From Nostoc sp. FACHB-152 (GTDB lineage Bacteria; Cyanobacteriota; Cyanobacteriia; Cyanobacteriales; Nostocaceae): 64,000 nucleotides of DNA. A program made the position numbers and the translations under genes. The notes beneath the pieces were generated by a model. That model worked only from the letters and a program-made list of their open reading frames with translations. It was not told the DNA's origin and searched no databases. The stretch lies in NCBI RefSeq assembly GCF_014697475.1, contig NZ_JACJRV010000002.1, positions 185,515 through 249,514 on the forward strand, written 5' to 3'. This document shows positions 54,439 through 63,674 of the stretch, in pieces. Positions within the stretch are counted from its first letter, which is position 1. Every line of letters starts with the position of its first letter.

Positions 54439-54466
54439 TATGAAGTATGAAGTATGAAGTATGAAA
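54439..54466. repeat. Tandem heptamer repeat (TATGAAG)
   Basis: Three or four TATGAAG units upstream of the Uma2 gene, followed by TGACTATTGACTATTGACTC just before its start. Short tandem repeat typical of the genome. Confidence 0.75.
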
Positions 54467-54519
54467 TTCTACCTTTTGACAAATGACTATTGACTATTGA
54501 CTCTTCGAGGGATAAAGCC

Positions 54520-55179
54520 ATGACTCAAGCTTTACGTAAAATCACAACATTTCAAGAATTTGTCGATTGGAAACCTGAGAATGGACGTTACGAACTACAT
54601 GATGGAGTAATTATTGAAATCCCACAGCCATTAGGAGGACATGAAGAAGTTACCGGGTTTTTGTCTAGAAAACTAACTGTAGAATTTGACAGATTAAATC
54701 TTCCTTTCTTTATTCCTAATCAAGCATTGGTTAAACCATCTGAAGATGAATCTGGTTATTTACCAGATGTGCTGATATTGAATCAAACTAATTTGATAAA
54801 TGAACCACTATGGCAGAAATCATCAACTGTAATTCAAGCTGCATCAATTCCTCTAGTTATTGAAGTAGTTAGTACTAATTGGCGAGATGATTATTTTACA
54901 AAATTAGGTCAATATGAGGAGATTGGTATTCCTGAATATTGGATTGTTGATTATCTTGCGCTTGGCGGTCGTAAATTTATTGGTAATCCTAAACAACCAA
55001 CTATCTCAGTTAACTTTTTAGTTGATGGCGAGTACCAAGTTAACCAATTTAAAAGTAATGAACGCATTATCTCGCCAACCTTCCCAGAATTAAACTTGAC
55101 GGCTGAACAAGTTTTTCAATCTGGCAACCAAGACAGGGGGAACAGAGGAGCAGGGGAGCAGGGGAGCAGGGGAGAATAA
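54520..55179 (+). CDS. Uma2 family (DUF820) protein
   Basis: 219 residues from ATG 54520 (MTQALRKITTFQEFVDWKPE). Uma2 blocks: NGRYELHDGVIIEIPQPLGG, DESGYLPDVLIL, IPLVIEVVSTNWRDDY and EIGIPEYWIVDYLALGG, giving a PD-(D/E)XK-type core (Asp in LPDVL, Glu-Val in IEVVS). The function in the cell is unknown. The last 18 residues (QDRGNRGAGEQGSRGE) are translated from a GGGGAGCAG tandem repeat, so the native C-terminus is probably around SGN. The gene stands on repeat-rich DNA on both sides. Confidence 0.88.
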   Translation: MTQALRKITTFQEFVDWKPENGRYELHDGVIIEIPQPLGGHEEVTGFLSRKLTVEFDRLNLPFFIPNQALVKPSEDESGYLPDVLILNQTNLINEPLWQKSSTVIQAASIPLVIEVVSTNWRDDYFTKLGQYEEIGIPEYWIVDYLALGGRKFIGNPKQPTISVNFLVDGEYQVNQFKSNERIISPTFPELNLTAEQVFQSGNQDRGNRGAGEQGSRGE

Positions 55180-55262
55180 CTTTTGACTATAGACTATTAA
55201 CTCATAACAAATGACAATTGACTAATGACTAATGACCAATGACCATTGACTAATGACCATAA
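55136..55262. repeat. Tandem repeats running from Uma2 stop into aroE start
   Basis: GGGGAGCAG units (55146-55175) are followed by TGACTAA/TGACCAA heptamers (55190-55255). The heptamer array includes the aroE start codon itself (TAATGAC). Confidence 0.8.
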
Positions 55263-56125
55263 CAGGCACAACTAAACTTTTAGGGGTAATTGGGCATCCG
55301 GTAGAACATTCGCTGTCACCGATTATGCACAATGCAGCACTTACGCAGTTAGGCTTAGATTATGTATATCTTCCTTTTCCCATAGACCCAGAGAATTTGG
55401 CAGTTGCGATCGCAGGTTTTGCGGCAATTGGGGTAAAAGGTTTTAGTGTGACAATCCCGCATAAACAAGCAATTATGCCGCTACTTGCAGAAATCACTCC
55501 ATTAGCTCAAGCTATAGGTGCAGTTAATACTGTCACCCGCCAAAATAATCAATGGGTAGGGACAAATACAGATATTGCAGGATTTATTTCACCTTTGCAA
55601 ACCACCTATCACCAAGACTGGAGTCAAAAGGTGGCGGTAATTTTAGGTAATGGTGGTGCAGCGAGGGCGGTGGTTGCAGGTTGTCATCAACTGGGTTTTG
55701 CGGAAATTCATGTTGTCGGACGCAACCAACAGCGATTAACAGAGTTTCGTGATAGTTGGGGTAGTTCACCACTAGCGGATAATTTACAAGTTCATACCTG
55801 GGACGCATTAGCAAAACTTATTCCCCATGCTAATCTATTGGTGAATACAACTCCGATTGGGATGTATCCCAAGGTAGATGACTCACCTTTAAATGCAGCA
55901 GAAATAGAGAATCTGCCTGAAGGTGCGATCGCCTACGATTTAATATATATTCCCCAACCTACAAAATTTTTGCAACAAGCTCAACAACAAGGTGCGATTG
56001 CGATTGATGGGTTAGAAATGCTTGTTCAGCAAGGTGCAGCCGCGTTGAAAATTTGGTTACAAAAAGAAACTGTACCTGTAGATGTGATGCGCGAAGCACT
56101 AAGCCAGCATTTAGGCTTAGTTTGA
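55253..56125 (+). CDS. aroE: Shikimate dehydrogenase
   Basis: 290 residues. NADP-dependent reduction of 3-dehydroshikimate to shikimate in aromatic amino acid synthesis. N-terminal substrate domain: GHPVEHSLSPIMHNAAL (shikimate-binding serines) and VTIPHK with catalytic Lys71; Asp107 in GTNTDIAG is the partner. NADP domain: GNGGAARAVVAGC (dinucleotide loop) and VGRNQQR for the phosphate. ATG 55253 lies within a TAATGAC heptamer repeat, so the usual Shine-Dalgarno sequence is missing; an alternative GTG/ATG further in would cut the conserved N-terminus. Its last 9 bases overlap the stop of the opposite-strand sensor gene. Confidence 0.95.
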   Translation: MTITGTTKLLGVIGHPVEHSLSPIMHNAALTQLGLDYVYLPFPIDPENLAVAIAGFAAIGVKGFSVTIPHKQAIMPLLAEITPLAQAIGAVNTVTRQNNQWVGTNTDIAGFISPLQTTYHQDWSQKVAVILGNGGAARAVVAGCHQLGFAEIHVVGRNQQRLTEFRDSWGSSPLADNLQVHTWDALAKLIPHANLLVNTTPIGMYPKVDDSPLNAAEIENLPEGAIAYDLIYIPQPTKFLQQAQQQGAIAIDGLEMLVQQGAAALKIWLQKETVPVDVMREALSQHLGLV

Positions 56126-57796
56126 ATCTGGCGACAAAGTTAATGGTAACTCAACGGTAAATCTTGTCCAACCTTGACCGCTACTAACTGCGATCGCACC
56201 TTTGAGGTATTCTACTAACTTTTTTACCAAAGCCAAACCTAATCCTGTGCCGCTATATTGTACAGATTCCGCCACAGGAATCTGTTGATTAGCGTCAAAA
56301 ATCGAAGTTTTATCTTGACTTTCAGTTTCAGGTATCCGGTAAAAAGGGTCAAATATCCGTTGTTGTTCTTTTGCGGGAATTTCTACTCCAGAATTGCTAA
56401 CTGTGATTTGGATATAAGAAATTTCTGGTTCAGGTGATTCAGTTTTAGGGATAGAGAGATTAGTTAAGGAATTTAGACCAACAGTAATGGCTATCCTTTC
56501 TCCCGATGGAGTGAATTTACAGGCATTATTCAGCAACTCTGAGACAATCCTAGTTAAAATTTCCAAATCAGTTACTAAATTTGGTAAATCTTTGGCTACC
56601 TCAACGTTTAAAATCAGCCGTTGAGCTTGCACAATTTCTTGAAAGCCTTCTGTAATATGCAGTAACCAGTCTTGGAGACGAATAGAAGTTAATTCTATAG
56701 GATAGATATCTGCATCAAGGAAGCGCATATTTAATAAATCGTCTACCAAATTTAGCTCGCGTTCGCATTCGTAACGCAAAATATTAATGTAATGTGCTAC
56801 AGATTTTATTTCTGGAGGTTTGCCTGTTTTGTTTATGCGTCGTCTATCTAGAATACTTTCAAGCATCGTAATTGCCATTTTAATATTTGACAAGGGCGTT
56901 CGCATTTCGTGGGAAGCGGCTGCTAAAAAATCTTCTTTCAACTGATTCAGCCGTTGCATTTCTGCCATTTGAATTTCTAGTTGACGGGTGCGTTCCGCAG
57001 CTAGGTTGCGTTCTTCCTTCAATCTGCGTTGCGTATCATCTCGAAATACCATCACCGCACCTGTGATTGTGCCGTTGTTATCACGCAAAAGAGCGGCACT
57101 ATCAGCCACAGGAATAGTTTTTCCGTCTTTAGTCAGCAGTAAAATGCGATCGCCTAAATATACAGTTTGTTGTTGTTGCAAGGCTAAAGTAACCGGATGG
57201 ATTGGCGGAAGTTGAGTTTGCTCTTCGATGAGTGGCAAAACTTGGCTTACCTCCTGATTTTTGGCTTCATCTAATTGCCACCCTGTGAGTGCTTCTGCAA
57301 CTTGATTCATGTACTTTACCTGCAACTGGGAATCAACCACAATCACCCCATCTCCCATTCCCTTAAGAACAGTACTCAAAAATTGCTCACGTTCATAGCG
57401 ATTCAGTGCCGTTTGGATAGCAACATAAAGTTCTTGTTCTCTGACAGGTTTAAGAATATAACCAAAGGGAAATGTTAGGGTAGCTCGCTCTACAGTACTT
57501 TGATCAGAGTGTCCGGTGACGTAAATTACAGGAATTTGCAATTGCTCCCAGATTTGTTCTGCCGCGTCAATACCATCTATCTCACCCCGCAATCGGATAT
57601 CCATCAAAATCAAGTTCGGGTGCAGCTCGTTGGCTTTCTCAATCGCTGCTTCTCCAGAATCTGCAATATCAACAACTATATATCCTAAAGATTCTAAACT
57701 TTCTTGTAAGTTTATGGCAAGAATATACTCATCTTCAACAATAAGAACTTTAATCTTTTTATTGCTAATATTTGAAGAGTTGTTTATCATATTCAT
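56117..57796 (-). CDS. Receiver-PAS-histidine kinase hybrid
   Basis: 559 residues, cytoplasmic. Receiver domain 14-130 with acceptor Asp66 (LILMDIRL) and Lys117 (ILKPVRE); PAS at about 140-255; HisKA with His296 (AAASHEMRTPLSNIK); HATPase with NNACKFTP (N box) and GTGLGLALV (G2 box). It starts with an ATG that overlaps the upstream kinase stop as ATGA, so translation is coupled. The receiver sits before the kinase, so phosphate may come from the large sensor and be passed on from there. Output unknown, as no DNA-binding domain is present. Confidence 0.95.
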   Translation of the reverse strand: MNMINNSSNISNKKIKVLIVEDEYILAINLQESLESLGYIVVDIADSGEAAIEKANELHPNLILMDIRLRGEIDGIDAAEQIWEQLQIPVIYVTGHSDQSTVERATLTFPFGYILKPVREQELYVAIQTALNRYEREQFLSTVLKGMGDGVIVVDSQLQVKYMNQVAEALTGWQLDEAKNQEVSQVLPLIEEQTQLPPIHPVTLALQQQQTVYLGDRILLLTKDGKTIPVADSAALLRDNNGTITGAVMVFRDDTQRRLKEERNLAAERTRQLEIQMAEMQRLNQLKEDFLAAASHEMRTPLSNIKMAITMLESILDRRRINKTGKPPEIKSVAHYINILRYECERELNLVDDLLNMRFLDADIYPIELTSIRLQDWLLHITEGFQEIVQAQRLILNVEVAKDLPNLVTDLEILTRIVSELLNNACKFTPSGERIAITVGLNSLTNLSIPKTESPEPEISYIQITVSNSGVEIPAKEQQRIFDPFYRIPETESQDKTSIFDANQQIPVAESVQYSGTGLGLALVKKLVEYLKGAIAVSSGQGWTRFTVELPLTLSPDSN

Positions 57797-60700
57797 GCCC
57801 TGCTTTTTGTAACTTTGATTTTAAATTCTGTTCCCTGATGAGAGTTAATCTCAAGGGTTCCTCTTAACTGCTTAACCAATCCCTGAACAAGAGTTATACC
57901 CAGCGTCTTTATCTTTTTAGTATCAAAGTCAGCAGGTAAACCAATGCCGTTATCCCGAATTATCAATATTACATCGCACTTGTTTTGTTGACTTAAGCTG
58001 ACCTGAATTTCACCAGTCCGGTTATCAGGAAAAGCATATTTTAAAGCGTTAGAGACTAATTCATTGATAATTAATCCGCAAGGGATAGCAGTTTCAATGT
58101 CTAAACTGGTATTATCAACTTGAATATTTAGTTTAATAAAATTTGAACTAACATTGTAAGAATCAAATAAATGAGTTGTCAGGTCTGGAATATATTGTGC
58201 AAAATCAATATTTGCTAGATCAGCTGAGCGATAGAGTTTTTCATGAACTAAGGCTATAGAGGCAATGCGGTTTTGGCTGTCACGTAGAATTGCCGTTGCT
58301 TGTGGGTCTTGAGTGCGTCGGCACTGCATTTGTAATAAACTGCTGACAATGCCTAAATTATTTTTCACGCGATGGTGAATTTCTTTGAGTAACACCTCTT
58401 TTTCTTTGAGAGATGTTTTAATTTGTTCTTCAGCTAGCTTATGTTCGGTGATATCTTGTTGTACAGCCACTAAAACTGTACCGTATTCAGGATGCTCAAA
58501 AACAGATGCAGTCGCTTGGCACCAAAACCCAGTACCGTCTTTTTTGACATTATGGATTTCGTAAGTCGCCTCACTATGTTGCAGGATAGTATGCGTTATC
58601 CGTTGAGTAACTTCGTCTGGGGTAGTATTTTCATCTCTGTAGTTGACTATTGATACATGGCGACCGATTAATTCACCAGGTTCATAGCCAAACATCTGCT
58701 CAAATTTTGGGTTGGTATAGACAAAAATGCCATCCACTACCCGCACTAAGCAAATTCCTTCTGCCATGTTGCGGGTAATAACTGCTTGCAATTCCAACAT
58801 CTTTTGGGCGCGTTTTTGTGCAGTAATATTGAGGCTACTACCGACGATGCGGTAAATGTGGGAATTTTCGTCTTTGAGGGGAGTTAAGCTAGTAATCCAC
58901 CAAGTTTCTTGACCTTTAAAAGGTAGACACTCTTCATAAGTAATGGTTTTTCCAGCAGTTACACAATCCTGATAATGCTGTCTGACTACTTTTGCTACAG
59001 CAGGAGGAAAAACCTGTTCAGGAGTTGTGTCTTGCAATTCATCTATGTGTAAGCCTATTAATTCTTGGTGGGTATAATTCACACTCACACAATAAAAATC
59101 ATTATCTACAACATCGACAACAAAAATCGACTGTCCGACGCTATCGTAAATACTGCGTAAGAAATGTTCTTTTTCTTGAAGTGCTTGCTCGGCTCGTTTG
59201 CGTTCTTGTAGCGCAGCTTGCTGTTCGCTAATATCAATGACTATACCTAGCATTCTGATTGGCTGATCTGCTGGGTTGTAAATTGCTTGTCCTTTAGCTG
59301 CTAACCAATGAATTTCTCCATTAGGATAGATGACTCGGTATTCAGCCTCATAATTAGTATGGTTTTTTAAAGCCTGAGATATTGCCTGTTCAACTTGGCC
59401 TATATCTTCTGGATGAACACCATTACGCCATAATGGATAATTTGCTTTAGATATTTCTGGGTTTAAACCTAGTAAAAGAAAGTGGTTGTCGTTCCAAATA
59501 AGTTCATCTGTGGCAATATCCCAATCCCAAAGACCGATATGGTTAAATTCTAAGGTGAGGCGCAGTTGCTCTTCACTTTTGGCTAAGGCTGCTTCTATAC
59601 GTTGCTGTTCTGCTTCGGCACGCTTCCTAGCAGTAATATCTGTTACCCGTACTAATTGCATCACCCGTTCGCCAACGATAATCGGTTTTGCTGCGATATT
59701 TCCCCAAAAGAAATTACAGCGTTTGGTAACATATTCAATTTCTCGACTCCAGAAGCCTTGCTGGTTAATTTCCTCGATAATGGCTGTTCGCTCTTGAGGA
59801 GTAAACTTTTGTTTTTGTAAGCTGCTACCATCAATCCCTATCAGTTCTGCCTTACCAAAAGCCTCAAATAATTCTACTGCTCGCTGATTACAGTCTGTAG
59901 TTAGTAATGTTTCTGCATCAACTAAAAACAAGGCATCAGTAGATTCATTAAAGATGGTTTCTCTGAAATCTCGACTATGAGTGATTTCTAATTCGATTTG
60001 TTTACGCTCGGTTATATCTAAAATAGCCCCAAATAGCTTAATTATTCGCCCTTGAGTGTTATAAGCTACCTCGGCTTTAGACTCAACATAGCGCAATGAA
60101 CCATCAGGGCGGATAATGCGATACTCAACATTAAAGTGGGTTCCTTCAATAACTGCCCATAAAAACTGGGATTGCAAAGTTGGGCGATCTTCTGGATGAA
60201 CCATTAACAGGAATTCTGTTTGGGTTGGTGCTAATTGAACCGGACTGAGACCAAATATGCGAAAAGTTTCCGTTGACCAAATGTGCCTTTCATCACCTAG
60301 GTTCCATTCCCAACTGCCTACATGGGCGATCTTTTGAGCAGTAGCTAACAGTGCTTCGCTACGCCTCAGTTGTTCTTCGGCTTGAAAGCGATCGCGCAGT
60401 GCAGCTCGTTGTTGACTAATATCTCGACCTTCGGGAATTAACAAAACAACTTGGCCATTCTCGTCATGCAGTGGACGTAAGGAAAAATCAATCGTAGCTA
60501 CCCGATTATTAGCCCCCAGAACGTCCACTTCATAGCGGACAAAGTTTCCTTGTGCTGCCTGGGAAATTGCTTGTTTAAGTTCTGCTTGAGTTTGGGATGA
60601 AATCGTCCACCAGTGTGTCTCCCAAAAAGGTTTATTCATTACATCTTCAGGGGTCAGTCCAGCAAAAATCAGGGCGGTTTCGTTTGCTTCTAGCAGAATT

Positions 60701-63255
60701 CCCTCAACACTCAGCAGCCCGGTAAACTGGAATGTGTTGTTGAAAATTGCGCGAAATCTGCGCTCACTTTCTTGTAAAGCTTGTTCTGTTTGAATGCGAT
60801 CGCGCAGCGCAGTTTGCTGTTCGCTAATATCTTGGGCTGTACCAAAAAGACGAATCGCTTGGCCATCGGCGTTAAATTCTGCTTGCCCTACGCCTTCAAC
60901 ATAAATCATCCGGCCATCAGTCCGGGTAGCGCGCAGGACTAGTTTGTAAGGTTCACCAGTTGAGATGGTATGCGCTACAGCTTGTGCTAATTTTTGGCGG
61001 TCTTCAGGGTGATATAAATCTAAATTTTCTTCATAGCTTGGCTCTAGTAAGGATAAATCTCTACCAAACAAGTCAAACAGCCCTTTTGACCAAGTAATTT
61101 TCCCAGTAGCAAGATCATAGTCCCAATTACCAAGACGAGCGACTCGCTGTGATTCTTCTAACCGAGCTTCACTCTGGCGGAGCGTTTCTTCTGTGCGCTT
61201 GATGTCTGTTACATCTACTACCAGCCCATCCCAAGCCACGCGACCATCCTCTAAATGACGGGGTGAGGAACGAAAATGAAACCATTTGGGTTGACCACTA
61301 GGTGTGCAGATTCGCAGTTGAATATCAAATACCGATAAATCTCGCATAGACTGGTCAACTGCTGCTTGGAGGCGGGGGACATCCTCAGCGATAAACTGGC
61401 GATATAGCAAACTGGAATCTTTGAGTGCATCTTCGGCTTTAACTTCCATCAAATTCTCAATCCCAGCACTCAGATAATAAAAGCGATCGCTCCCATCTAG
61501 TTCGCGGATTACCTTATAAATTGCACCGTTAGGCAAGTTATCACCAATCCGCCGCAACAAGGCTTCCCGTTCTTGTAATGCCTGTTCTACCTGTTTACGG
61601 TCTGTAATATCTTTTGCTAGCACAAATCTGGCTGTCTTACCTAACCATGAGATAGGATGCGAGTTAATTTCGACATCAATCACCTTACCGTCTCGCGTTT
61701 GATGTTTTGCTTCGCACAGATAAACACAAGGGGATAAAATTATCGGATCTAACACAGTACGCAACAGTTCAGGAACCTCTTCCGGCGGGCTAATGTCAGC
61801 TAATGTCATAGAGAGAAATTCTGACTGAGAGTAGCCATATTTATGGGTTGCTGCATGATTTACTGCCAGAAACACCAAAGTGTCAGGATCAAAAATCCAC
61901 ATAGGATTAGGATTATTTTCAAACAGCAAACGGTATTGTGCCTCTGATTGTGCCAATGCTGTTTCTATACGTTTTCGCTCAGTAATGTCCCCTAGAGAAC
62001 CAATGAGGCGGACTGGATTACCTTCTTCATCCCAGATAGCTTTTGCCCGTGAGCGAAACCAACCATAACTGCCATCTTGGCGACGCAGCCGATATTCAGC
62101 ATGATAATCTGGAGCTTGTCTCGACAGATAAGCCTCTTGTTGTGCTATGACACTTTCTAAGTCTTCAGGATGAATGCGGATGCTCCATTCATCATCACTA
62201 TTGCTCAGTTCGTGGCGTTGATATCCTAACATCTCATACCAACGATCAGACCGGAAGGTTTGATTAGTCGATATATCCCAATCCCAAATGGCTTCATCTG
62301 TACCGGCGATCGCTAATTGCCAACGTTCTTCATTGCGCTGCAAGGTTTCTTCTGCTTGAATGCGATCGCGTAGCGCAGCTTGCTGTTCAGTGATATCAAC
62401 ACTAGTACCTGTAACAATCCAGCAGTTAGCTTGTGCATCATAGCGAGAGGCATAGGTAGCACCAATCCAACGCCAGGAGTTATCTTTGTGAGCAAATCGA
62501 TACTCGACTTTGATTGTGCGTCCAGCAAAAATATCGGTAAATAATGGCTTGATTACTGTTTCCATATCCTGTGGATGCACGCGCGACATCCACAAGTTTG
62601 TATCGGACATAATTTCTTTGGGTGTATAGCCAAAGAGAGTCTCACTGCCGACAGATTGATAAATATACTCTGCATGACGATTAGGGAACAGTCGAAAACT
62701 AACAATTGATGTAGCGATCGCACTGTTGAGAATATCATTTAACGTAGTTTCCCTTTCTAACAGCAATTTCGTCATTTCCTGACACAGAGAGACTTCTCGT
62801 TCTATCTCTGCGGTTTTAGCATCAATCGTTTGCTGGAGATTTTCAACCACAGTAGACAATTCAATGGCGTTGATGATCCCTAATGCATTAGGTGTGATCA
62901 CATCTAGCACTTGTCCTTGATTGTCGATTACAGGTAAGTGGCGAATGCAATGCTGGTGAAATAGTTGCCGAATAGACGAAAAATTCTCTGCCTCTTCTTG
63001 ACTGACTGTGATTACAGGTTGAGACATGAGTTGAGCAATTGCCATGTCCGCAAAAGATATATTATTAGCAAGCGATCGCACAACATCTCGTTCTGTGAAA
63101 ATGCCAACTAATTTCTCTTGCTGAAAAACCAGCGCATAGCTAGTTTGCGCTTGATTCATCAGCTGGATGACATCAAATACAGATGTATTATGGGAAACTT
63201 TTAGCAATAACTGTTGATAGTTTTCATCCAAGAGACACAGTTCAGCAATATCCAT
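57793..63255 (-). CDS. Giant CBS plus multi-PAS histidine kinase
   Basis: 1820 residues. Two CBS domains (about 8-135, FQQEKLVGIFTERDVVRSLA), which may bind adenine nucleotides. Then about 11 PAS/PAC units (starting around RETTLNDILNSAIAT near 190 and ending near 1600), separated by coiled-coil linkers of the RxxxEExLxxSE type. The kinase is of the HisKA_2 type: IHHRVKNNLGIVSSLLQMQ with phospho-His at 1627 or 1628, and HATPase INELVSNALKYAF, RDNGIGLP. No membrane segment. It overlaps by 4 bases (ATGA) the next gene, a receiver-histidine kinase. A multi-input soluble sensor; ligands unknown. Confidence 0.93.
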   Translation of the reverse strand: MDIAELCLLDENYQQLLLKVSHNTSVFDVIQLMNQAQTSYALVFQQEKLVGIFTERDVVRSLANNISFADMAIAQLMSQPVITVSQEEAENFSSIRQLFHQHCIRHLPVIDNQGQVLDVITPNALGIINAIELSTVVENLQQTIDAKTAEIEREVSLCQEMTKLLLERETTLNDILNSAIATSIVSFRLFPNRHAEYIYQSVGSETLFGYTPKEIMSDTNLWMSRVHPQDMETVIKPLFTDIFAGRTIKVEYRFAHKDNSWRWIGATYASRYDAQANCWIVTGTSVDITEQQAALRDRIQAEETLQRNEERWQLAIAGTDEAIWDWDISTNQTFRSDRWYEMLGYQRHELSNSDDEWSIRIHPEDLESVIAQQEAYLSRQAPDYHAEYRLRRQDGSYGWFRSRAKAIWDEEGNPVRLIGSLGDITERKRIETALAQSEAQYRLLFENNPNPMWIFDPDTLVFLAVNHAATHKYGYSQSEFLSMTLADISPPEEVPELLRTVLDPIILSPCVYLCEAKHQTRDGKVIDVEINSHPISWLGKTARFVLAKDITDRKQVEQALQEREALLRRIGDNLPNGAIYKVIRELDGSDRFYYLSAGIENLMEVKAEDALKDSSLLYRQFIAEDVPRLQAAVDQSMRDLSVFDIQLRICTPSGQPKWFHFRSSPRHLEDGRVAWDGLVVDVTDIKRTEETLRQSEARLEESQRVARLGNWDYDLATGKITWSKGLFDLFGRDLSLLEPSYEENLDLYHPEDRQKLAQAVAHTISTGEPYKLVLRATRTDGRMIYVEGVGQAEFNADGQAIRLFGTAQDISEQQTALRDRIQTEQALQESERRFRAIFNNTFQFTGLLSVEGILLEANETALIFAGLTPEDVMNKPFWETHWWTISSQTQAELKQAISQAAQGNFVRYEVDVLGANNRVATIDFSLRPLHDENGQVVLLIPEGRDISQQRAALRDRFQAEEQLRRSEALLATAQKIAHVGSWEWNLGDERHIWSTETFRIFGLSPVQLAPTQTEFLLMVHPEDRPTLQSQFLWAVIEGTHFNVEYRIIRPDGSLRYVESKAEVAYNTQGRIIKLFGAILDITERKQIELEITHSRDFRETIFNESTDALFLVDAETLLTTDCNQRAVELFEAFGKAELIGIDGSSLQKQKFTPQERTAIIEEINQQGFWSREIEYVTKRCNFFWGNIAAKPIIVGERVMQLVRVTDITARKRAEAEQQRIEAALAKSEEQLRLTLEFNHIGLWDWDIATDELIWNDNHFLLLGLNPEISKANYPLWRNGVHPEDIGQVEQAISQALKNHTNYEAEYRVIYPNGEIHWLAAKGQAIYNPADQPIRMLGIVIDISEQQAALQERKRAEQALQEKEHFLRSIYDSVGQSIFVVDVVDNDFYCVSVNYTHQELIGLHIDELQDTTPEQVFPPAVAKVVRQHYQDCVTAGKTITYEECLPFKGQETWWITSLTPLKDENSHIYRIVGSSLNITAQKRAQKMLELQAVITRNMAEGICLVRVVDGIFVYTNPKFEQMFGYEPGELIGRHVSIVNYRDENTTPDEVTQRITHTILQHSEATYEIHNVKKDGTGFWCQATASVFEHPEYGTVLVAVQQDITEHKLAEEQIKTSLKEKEVLLKEIHHRVKNNLGIVSSLLQMQCRRTQDPQATAILRDSQNRIASIALVHEKLYRSADLANIDFAQYIPDLTTHLFDSYNVSSNFIKLNIQVDNTSLDIETAIPCGLIINELVSNALKYAFPDNRTGEIQVSLSQQNKCDVILIIRDNGIGLPADFDTKKIKTLGITLVQGLVKQLRGTLEINSHQGTEFKIKVTKSRA

Positions 63256-63674
63256 CTCAATCAGTGGTTATTGGGCAACAGAAGTCAATCTTAAGGAAGA
63301 TTAGGCGTTTATGCCACTTATGTTAACTTGATGGGTTTTGTACTTGGATGTGAAAATTTGAAAACTTAACCCTCTGCGGGAGAGGGAATAGGCTAGGACT
63401 TACGCACTGAAGCCTGAAACCTAGATCCCCCCTACCTTTTCAAGGGGGGAATTTTTCTTCAAGTCCCCCTTTTTAAGGGCAGCCAGCGCCGTGGGCGGGT
63501 TTCCCGACTTGAGGCGACTGGCGTGGATTTAGGGGGATCAGAGGATTTGTGTGTACACGGTAGCTTTACAAGGGAAGGGTTAGGGTGGGGCGATCGCACC
63601 ACATCCTCAAAAAGAAAACAGATGGATAAAATTTACCCATCTGTAGCTAGTAAGCGGAGGTATAAACTTGTGTA
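63256..63674. other. Spacer with nested repeats
   Basis: 419 bases with no gene. The promoter of the giant kinase must be near 63260-63350. From 63404 on the DNA is repeat-derived. Confidence 0.6.
63424..63539. repeat. GATCCCCC element interrupted by another repeat
   Basis: Outer element: GATCCCCCCTACCTTTTCAA ... GATTTAGGGGGATC, the same family as 27187-27263. Inside it, at 63482-63522, lies a second element with ends GCCAGCGCC and GGCGACTGGC and the core GGGCGGGTTTCCCGACTTGA. The inner unit splits the outer one. Confidence 0.75.

Noticed and set aside
57275-57478. 67-codon frame opposite the hybrid kinase
   Set aside because: Antisense shadow of PAS coding DNA.
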